In this document: positions 59,953-64,000 of the stretch, piece by piece
Layout of the letters: every line of letters starts with the position of its first letter
Numbering within the stretch: position 1 is the first letter of the stretch
Source: Catenulispora acidiphila DSM 44928
Lineage (GTDB): Bacteria > Actinomycetota > Actinomycetes > Streptomycetales > Catenulisporaceae
Direction: 5' to 3'
Assembly (NCBI RefSeq): GCF_000024025.1
Contig: NC_013131.1
Span: 8,660,229-8,724,228 of the forward strand
DNA length: 64,000 nt
The notes under the pieces: model-generated
What the model was told of the DNA's origin: nothing
Databases searched by the model: none
The model's input: the letters and a program-made list of their open reading frames with translations, nothing else
Position numbers and translations under genes: made by a program

Positions 59953-61859
59953 CAATCGGTCCCTTCCATGGCGACAAAGGAGAAGCCCTGCGCGTCATTG
60001 ACGCGTTCCAGCAACGCGTCGGCGACAGACCACGCGCCTCCTCGCGCCGCCGCCCACGCAACGGCGGCGGCGTGCAGACGGCTGCGCGCGGCGAGGTCGT
60101 CGGGAGCCTCGGCGAGGATGGCGAGGAGGAGTTCGCTGCCCGACCTGTTGGCGGCGGCGATGAGCCAACTATCGAGCTGCTCCTGCCAGCCTCGGGGCTG
60201 CTTGGCGAGCGTGGCACGCCACGCCAGGGCGAGTTGGGTGCGGACGGCAGGCTCCGCAGCAAGGGGTCGCGCACGGCCGCGCCAGTCGATGAGCAGATGC
60301 GGATCAATGACGTGGACGAAGATGGCGGGATCGCGGTCGTTCGGGTGCTCGACCATGCGGAACAGAAGAAGACGGATAAGGCGGAGCAACCGGTCCTGGG
60401 CGAGCTGAACGGCCAGGGTCTCACACGCCATCTCGCCGATCCGCCCTGATCGGCGGGCCAAATGATGCAGGCGGACAAGTGCCTGGTCGGGATGGGTGTC
60501 ACCGATGACTTCGACACAAGCCCGGATCAGCACCTCGCCCAAACCATCCGATGGCGGGTTCTTGGCCCATTCCCACATCTGACGTCGAAACCCTCGGCCG
60601 TGGTCGGGGTGCTTCAAGCCCAGTTCGAGCAGCACGAAAGCCTGCCGGATCGGCTCATCGGCTTCCGAACCTGCCAGATCGGCGATCAGCTTCGCCATGG
60701 AGGTGATCTGTCTGGTCCGCAGATGCTGTTCGCCGAAACGCGCAGCAACGCGCTCGGCATCGGCGAGCGACCATTTCCAGTTCTTTCCCAGCGCTTTGAT
60801 CCATTCAGCCAGCGTGTTGCGCAATGCCGGGTAGCCGTCCCACATATAGGCGCGTATCGCAGCATCGAGCGGCTTGTGGAACTGGATGTGCCGATGCTGA
60901 TCGATACCGGCGCCGAAGAGCGCCAGTTGTTCCTGGAGGTCGGACCGATCCAGAGGAAGGTCCGGGTCCTTGGGATAGCGGAGGGTCTCCAACAGGACTC
61001 TGGCCGCATGCCATGCACCATCCGCGGACCCGCCGGCGAACAGTGACGATGCCAGAAGCAGCGCACGTTGTTGGCCGGCCTTCAGCTCTTTGAGGATGGC
61101 GGCCACTTCTTTAGGTCCGGCACGCAGCGCTTCGAGCGCGACTCGGGTCCAGGCGCGGTCGTCAAGCGTGGGGTTCGCATCCCGGGCCTCGACCACAAGG
61201 AGCATGAGTCGAGTCAGATCGGCCATCGGGGCGTGCCTGAAGTGCTCGTGGACCGCCGGCCCGTCTATGGCGTCGGCCAGTACGCCGATGCTTTTCAGAT
61301 GCCTCCGATAGGCCTTGACCGGATCGGGGCGGGTGATCGGGCGAACTATTTTCAGCCAGTCCGGCTCCGGCTCGCAGGCGTCGGGGAGGATGATCACCGA
61401 TCGGGCGCGCGCGGTCTGCACCGTCTCAACGAAGGGCTGGACTTCCGGGGCGACCATTTTGAACTGTGCTTCGTCCATCGTCGAGAGGTCGACGAGAACG
61501 CGGTCTCCCCGCTGGATCCGAAGTCCGGAGAGCGATTCATCGTCGCCGCTCCCAACCACGGGCGCATAGAACAAACCCGGGCTGTACTGGCTCTTGCTGA
61601 GCAGTTTGAGAGCTGCGAAACGGCGGCCCGAGCCGGGAATCCCTTTCAGGATGACGACCTTGTGCTCCTCGATGGCCGCCTGGATCTCCTGGAAGCCATC
61701 GGGTTCGAAGAAGCACTGGTTCACGTGCTCGAACGTCGACTCCGACCACGCTCCCGCCCCGCGACGCACGGCCACTTTGGCCGTGTGGAGCGTCAGGTTC
61801 CACTGGTTCCCCGACCCGGTGTGAAGATTGCCCCGTGCCTGGTGGATCTCGGCACTCAC
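59952..61859 (-). CDS. STAND-like P-loop NTPase with N-terminal amyloid-type motif
   Basis: 635 residues, start GTG overlapping the TIR stop (GTGA). Residues 9-21 (RGNLHTGSGNQWN) repeat the TIR protein's C-terminal motif. A P-loop GIPGSGRRF is at 73-81; the usual Lys is Arg, as in some actinobacterial GxxGxGRR proteins. DRVLVDLSTMDEA is a Walker-B-like strand, then PDPVKAYRRHL. The remaining 430 residues are helical, repeat-like sensor sequence. N-terminal motif, P-loop and C-terminal helical repeats are the architecture of NLR-like sensors. Nucleotide hydrolysis is not certain given the Arg. Confidence 0.75.
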   Translation of the reverse strand: MSAEIHQARGNLHTGSGNQWNLTLHTAKVAVRRGAGAWSESTFEHVNQCFFEPDGFQEIQAAIEEHKVVILKGIPGSGRRFAALKLLSKSQYSPGLFYAPVVGSGDDESLSGLRIQRGDRVLVDLSTMDEAQFKMVAPEVQPFVETVQTARARSVIILPDACEPEPDWLKIVRPITRPDPVKAYRRHLKSIGVLADAIDGPAVHEHFRHAPMADLTRLMLLVVEARDANPTLDDRAWTRVALEALRAGPKEVAAILKELKAGQQRALLLASSLFAGGSADGAWHAARVLLETLRYPKDPDLPLDRSDLQEQLALFGAGIDQHRHIQFHKPLDAAIRAYMWDGYPALRNTLAEWIKALGKNWKWSLADAERVAARFGEQHLRTRQITSMAKLIADLAGSEADEPIRQAFVLLELGLKHPDHGRGFRRQMWEWAKNPPSDGLGEVLIRACVEVIGDTHPDQALVRLHHLARRSGRIGEMACETLAVQLAQDRLLRLIRLLLFRMVEHPNDRDPAIFVHVIDPHLLIDWRGRARPLAAEPAVRTQLALAWRATLAKQPRGWQEQLDSWLIAAANRSGSELLLAILAEAPDDLAARSRLHAAAVAWAAARGGAWSVADALLERVNDAQGFSFVAMEGTD

Positions 61860-62671
61860 TGCTCGTCGTCCGGGTCGTCGTCCGTCGGCAGCGTGTTGAA
61901 CTGCGCGCCGCTTCCGGTGTGGACGTTGCCCCGGGAGCTGCCGATGAAGGTGCCGCCGCCGGTGTTGATGGCGCCGCCATAGTTCGTTCCGCCGCTCTGG
62001 TCGCCGTCGATGTGGATGCCGTCGCGGCGGTCGCCGGAGATGTGGACGTCGCCGTGGGTGTCACCGGACAGGTGAGTGCCCCCTTGATGGTCTCCGGTGA
62101 CGTTGACACTGCGGCCGCCCTGGGTGCCGATCGTGGAGCCGCCGCTCTGGTTTGTGCTGGTGGTTCCGGCCATGGAGGGCGGTTCAGGCTTCTGCTCGGT
62201 GTTGTCGATGAGACCGGGGACGACTTCTTGGACGGCGGCGGCGATCTGCGGCAGCTGTGCTTCCGCCTCGCGGTGGTCGAAGCGGCGGTAGTTGAAGTTC
62301 AGGAGGTCCTTGATGTCCGGCGGGAGGTCATTGGGGAGGCGGTCGGTCGTGCGCCCGACGAGGACGGGGATCACGTGAGTGCCGGCGTTCAGAGCCGCGA
62401 CTATCTCACGCCGGACCCAGTCGTTCTCGTCATCGACGAGACGGTGGCCACGGGCATCCCGTTTGAGCCACTCCGAGCCGATGACAGCGAGCAGGACCCG
62501 CGCCTTGCCGGCCTCGCGGATCAGCGCATCACCGAACGGCACTCCGTGTTTGAGCGAGCGGGACGCGTAGAAGACCTTGTCCGCGCCGAAACGGTGCGTC
62601 AGATCAGCCTGGATGGCGAAGGCCGCGTCGTGGGCATCGTTGGTGCGGTAGTTGACGAAGATTTCGTGCAT
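61856..62671 (-). CDS. TIR-domain protein with Gly-rich 10-residue repeats and C-terminal signalling motif
   Basis: 271 residues. TIR domain at 1-140: EIFVNYRTND, BB-loop region FYASRSLKHGVPFG, and Glu89 in NDWVRREIVAAL, aligning with the catalytic Glu of NAD-cleaving TIRs such as SARM1 (DWVHKEIVTAL). Residues about 165-190 are a Gly/Ser/Thr linker; 193-232 are four exact-length 10-residue repeats (GDHQGGTHLS type), probably a small beta-solenoid. Residues 247-259 (RGNVHTGSGAQFN) match the NTPase N-terminus. GGAAGGGA upstream supports the ATG. Predicted NADase effector. Confidence 0.82.
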   Translation of the reverse strand: MHEIFVNYRTNDAHDAAFAIQADLTHRFGADKVFYASRSLKHGVPFGDALIREAGKARVLLAVIGSEWLKRDARGHRLVDDENDWVRREIVAALNAGTHVIPVLVGRTTDRLPNDLPPDIKDLLNFNYRRFDHREAEAQLPQIAAAVQEVVPGLIDNTEQKPEPPSMAGTTSTNQSGGSTIGTQGGRSVNVTGDHQGGTHLSGDTHGDVHISGDRRDGIHIDGDQSGGTNYGGAINTGGGTFIGSSRGNVHTGSGAQFNTLPTDDDPDDEQ

Positions 62672-62743
62672 GGTCGCAGGTCCCTTCCAGAGCGGTGAAA
62701 CGGGTAGCGCGACGCCGACAGCCGGGCTGGTTTCGCGGCGCGG

Positions 62744-64000
62744 CTAGAGCGAGGCGGTCAGGCGCGGGCTGAGGGCGCGGACCGCGGGGTCGGTGCTGTG
62801 GCGGTTGAGGGTGCGGGACAGCCGACGGAGGTCGGTACGGATGGTCGCCGAGTCGGCGGCGTCAGCCGCGTCGAGGAGGCTGGCCGTCAGCGCCGTTGCG
62901 CGTGGAAGGTCGCCTAGGGCCGCGTGCGCGAGGGCGAGACGCGTTCCGTAGCGAGCACGGTTACGGACGGCGTCCGGCTGCAAGGCAGAAACGGCAGGGT
63001 CCAGAAAATCCGCGGACTGCTCCCACCGGCCGAGGTCGAACAGGCACCAGCCGGTGGTAATCGCCAGCGGGTCGATCATGGTCGTCGAGCCGATGGTGAA
63101 CGCGCGGGTTGTGGCCGTGGCCGCGGTCGGCGAAAGCGAACCGGCTGTCGGGCGTGACGTGGAAGATCGCGATGGCACCGGGACCAGGGAGCCCAACTCA
63201 CGGGCACGGTCGAGAGCACGGAGGCACGCGGTGTAGTCGCCTTGGAGTGCGTGGCCCTGCGCGGCGCGACGTGCAGCCTGCTCACGGATCGTGGGTGACC
63301 AGCGCGAGTGCTCGGCGTCGCGAGCCGCCGCCACGGTCCCCGCACCGTCACCCCGGTACATCGCCACGAGAGCACGCCGGATGCCGGAGTAGGCGACGAG
63401 CGTGGTGTCGCCGGCGGCGTCGGCGAGGCGAGCAGCGAGCTCTGTCCACCACAGCGCGCCTGAGTCGCTTCCCGCTTCTTGAGCCATCCAGCCGGTGAAC
63501 TCCGCGTAGCGGGACGTCAGGCGGAGCAAGCGGTTCCTCGTGGCTGCGGACGCACGGGCGGCGAGGCCGCGCAATGTCTCAGTCTGTGCCACCAGTGTCG
63601 GCAGCACGACGGCGGGACTCGCAGTTTGGCCGAGCGTCCGCATCTGGCCGAAGAGGGTCTCGAAAGCGCGCGTGGCGTGCTCGTCATAGGACGCCGCCGA
63701 GCGCGGGGCGAGGCCGGTGCCGAGACCGACAGCGAGCACGGCGCCAGTGCCGGCCGCGAGGACGTCTCGGCGGGGCACGGCGGCGAACGAGTAGGCGTCG
63801 CCGTCGAAGCCCGAGCTCCAAGGTTGGTGGAGGTCGGGTTTGGCCGGGCTTCCGGACCTGGTAGGGACGTCGGTCTCTGTAGCAGAGCTCCTCGGAGCCG
63901 GCGTCTGGTCGGGCACTAACGCTGCGAGCGCTCCATCTGCCTTTAGGTATGCGTCGCACCGCCGTGCAAAGTCTGGGCGTGCCGGCATGCGGCCCGTCTC
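62744..64000 (-). CDS. XRE/TPR-type regulator, N-terminal part outside the window
   Basis: At least 418 residues; the frame runs to the window edge without a needed start. An ATG at 63988 exists, but ETGR-MPARPDFARRCDAYL reads as the linker right after an HTH, as in Streptomyces-type XRE regulators, so the DNA-binding domain should lie beyond 64000. RRDVLAAGTGAVLAVGLG is a short hydrophobic segment usual in these proteins. From about 110 the sequence is TPR-like helical repeats (LAARASAATRNRLLRLTSRYAEFTGW, LALAHAALGDLPRATALTASLLDAA). It precedes the TIR operon by 72 bp on the same strand. Confidence 0.72.
   Translation of the reverse strand, partial: ETGRMPARPDFARRCDAYLKADGALAALVPDQTPAPRSSATETDVPTRSGSPAKPDLHQPWSSGFDGDAYSFAAVPRRDVLAAGTGAVLAVGLGTGLAPRSAASYDEHATRAFETLFGQMRTLGQTASPAVVLPTLVAQTETLRGLAARASAATRNRLLRLTSRYAEFTGWMAQEAGSDSGALWWTELAARLADAAGDTTLVAYSGIRRALVAMYRGDGAGTVAAARDAEHSRWSPTIREQAARRAAQGHALQGDYTACLRALDRARELGSLVPVPSRSSTSRPTAGSLSPTAATATTRAFTIGSTTMIDPLAITTGWCLFDLGRWEQSADFLDPAVSALQPDAVRNRARYGTRLALAHAALGDLPRATALTASLLDAADAADSATIRTDLRRLSRTLNRHSTDPAVRALSPRLTASL

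Noticed and set aside
61856-62671. Calling the TIR operon a Thoeris system
   Set aside because: No ThsA-type SIR2/SLOG or Macro-SLOG effector is present; partners are an NTPase and a membrane protein.

Overview
The window is a 64-kb chromosomal stretch of a high-GC filamentous actinomycete. Evidence: strong G/C third-position bias, GTG starts, a WhiB-type regulator, Tat and lipoprotein signals, many one-regulator/one-efflux pairs and many secreted polysaccharide-degrading enzymes. A Streptomyces- or Catenulispora-like soil organism fits; the genus is an inference. I see no rRNA, tRNA, transposase, phage gene or CRISPR array.

Layout. 1-8.5 kb: cold-shock protein (cut by the window edge), NYN-domain RNase, lipoprotein, carboxymuconolactone-decarboxylase protein, a TetR-MFS efflux pair, a DUF4097 protein, a SnoaL-like protein and a LysR regulator. 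8.5-19.4 kb: secreted GH54 arabinofuranosidase, a CBM6/beta-helix hydrolase, a quinone oxidoreductase, EfeO and EfeB without an adjacent EfeU, and a secreted phospholipase C-type phosphoesterase. 19.4-28 kb: WhiB with an alpha/beta hydrolase, lipoprotein, HxlR-CMD pair, PL7 alginate lyase, DUF4234 protein, oxidoreductase, TetR-SDR pair. 28-34 kb: secreted GH8 and GH2 enzymes in one operon, both ending in the same duplicated module (probably chitosan breakdown). 34-43.7 kb: an ECF sigma factor with a membrane partner, an HtrA-like protease, a MarR-cupin pair and small membrane or unknown proteins. 43.6-51.4 kb: a uronate-catabolism locus (ABC importer, KdgD, uronate dehydrogenase, IclR regulator, sugar MFS). 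51.4-58.7 kb: DUF2000, an ArsR-MFS pair, DUF2252, a YcxB-like protein and an MFS-XRE pair. 58.7-64 kb: a tightly overlapping operon of a TIR protein, a P-loop NTPase and a membrane protein, preceded by an XRE/TPR-type regulator that is cut by the window edge.

Three results stand out. (1) The TIR protein ends, and the NTPase begins, with the same 13-residue G/N-rich motif. This is the arrangement of NLR-like sensor/effector pairs that couple through amyloid signalling motifs, so it is a candidate immune or cell-suicide system. (2) At about nine genes a short degenerate tandem repeat sits at the 3' end, and in at least seven of them its unit is the gene's own last codons plus stop codon, copied three to seven times. 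I know of no description of this. (3) The PL7 lyase, ABC operon, IclR gene and sugar MFS share a 16-bp dyad (GTTCAC-N4-GTGAAC type), in two places as pairs 19 bp apart, which predicts one uronic-acid regulon.

Several divergent regulator/target pairs carry clear operators that also settle start codons: LysR (11-11-11 inverted repeat), HxlR (53-bp dyad), TetR/SDR (two 21-bp palindromes), MarR (two 15-bp palindromes), ArsR (three 18-bp palindromes every 19 bp) and TetR/MFS (16-bp tandem boxes).
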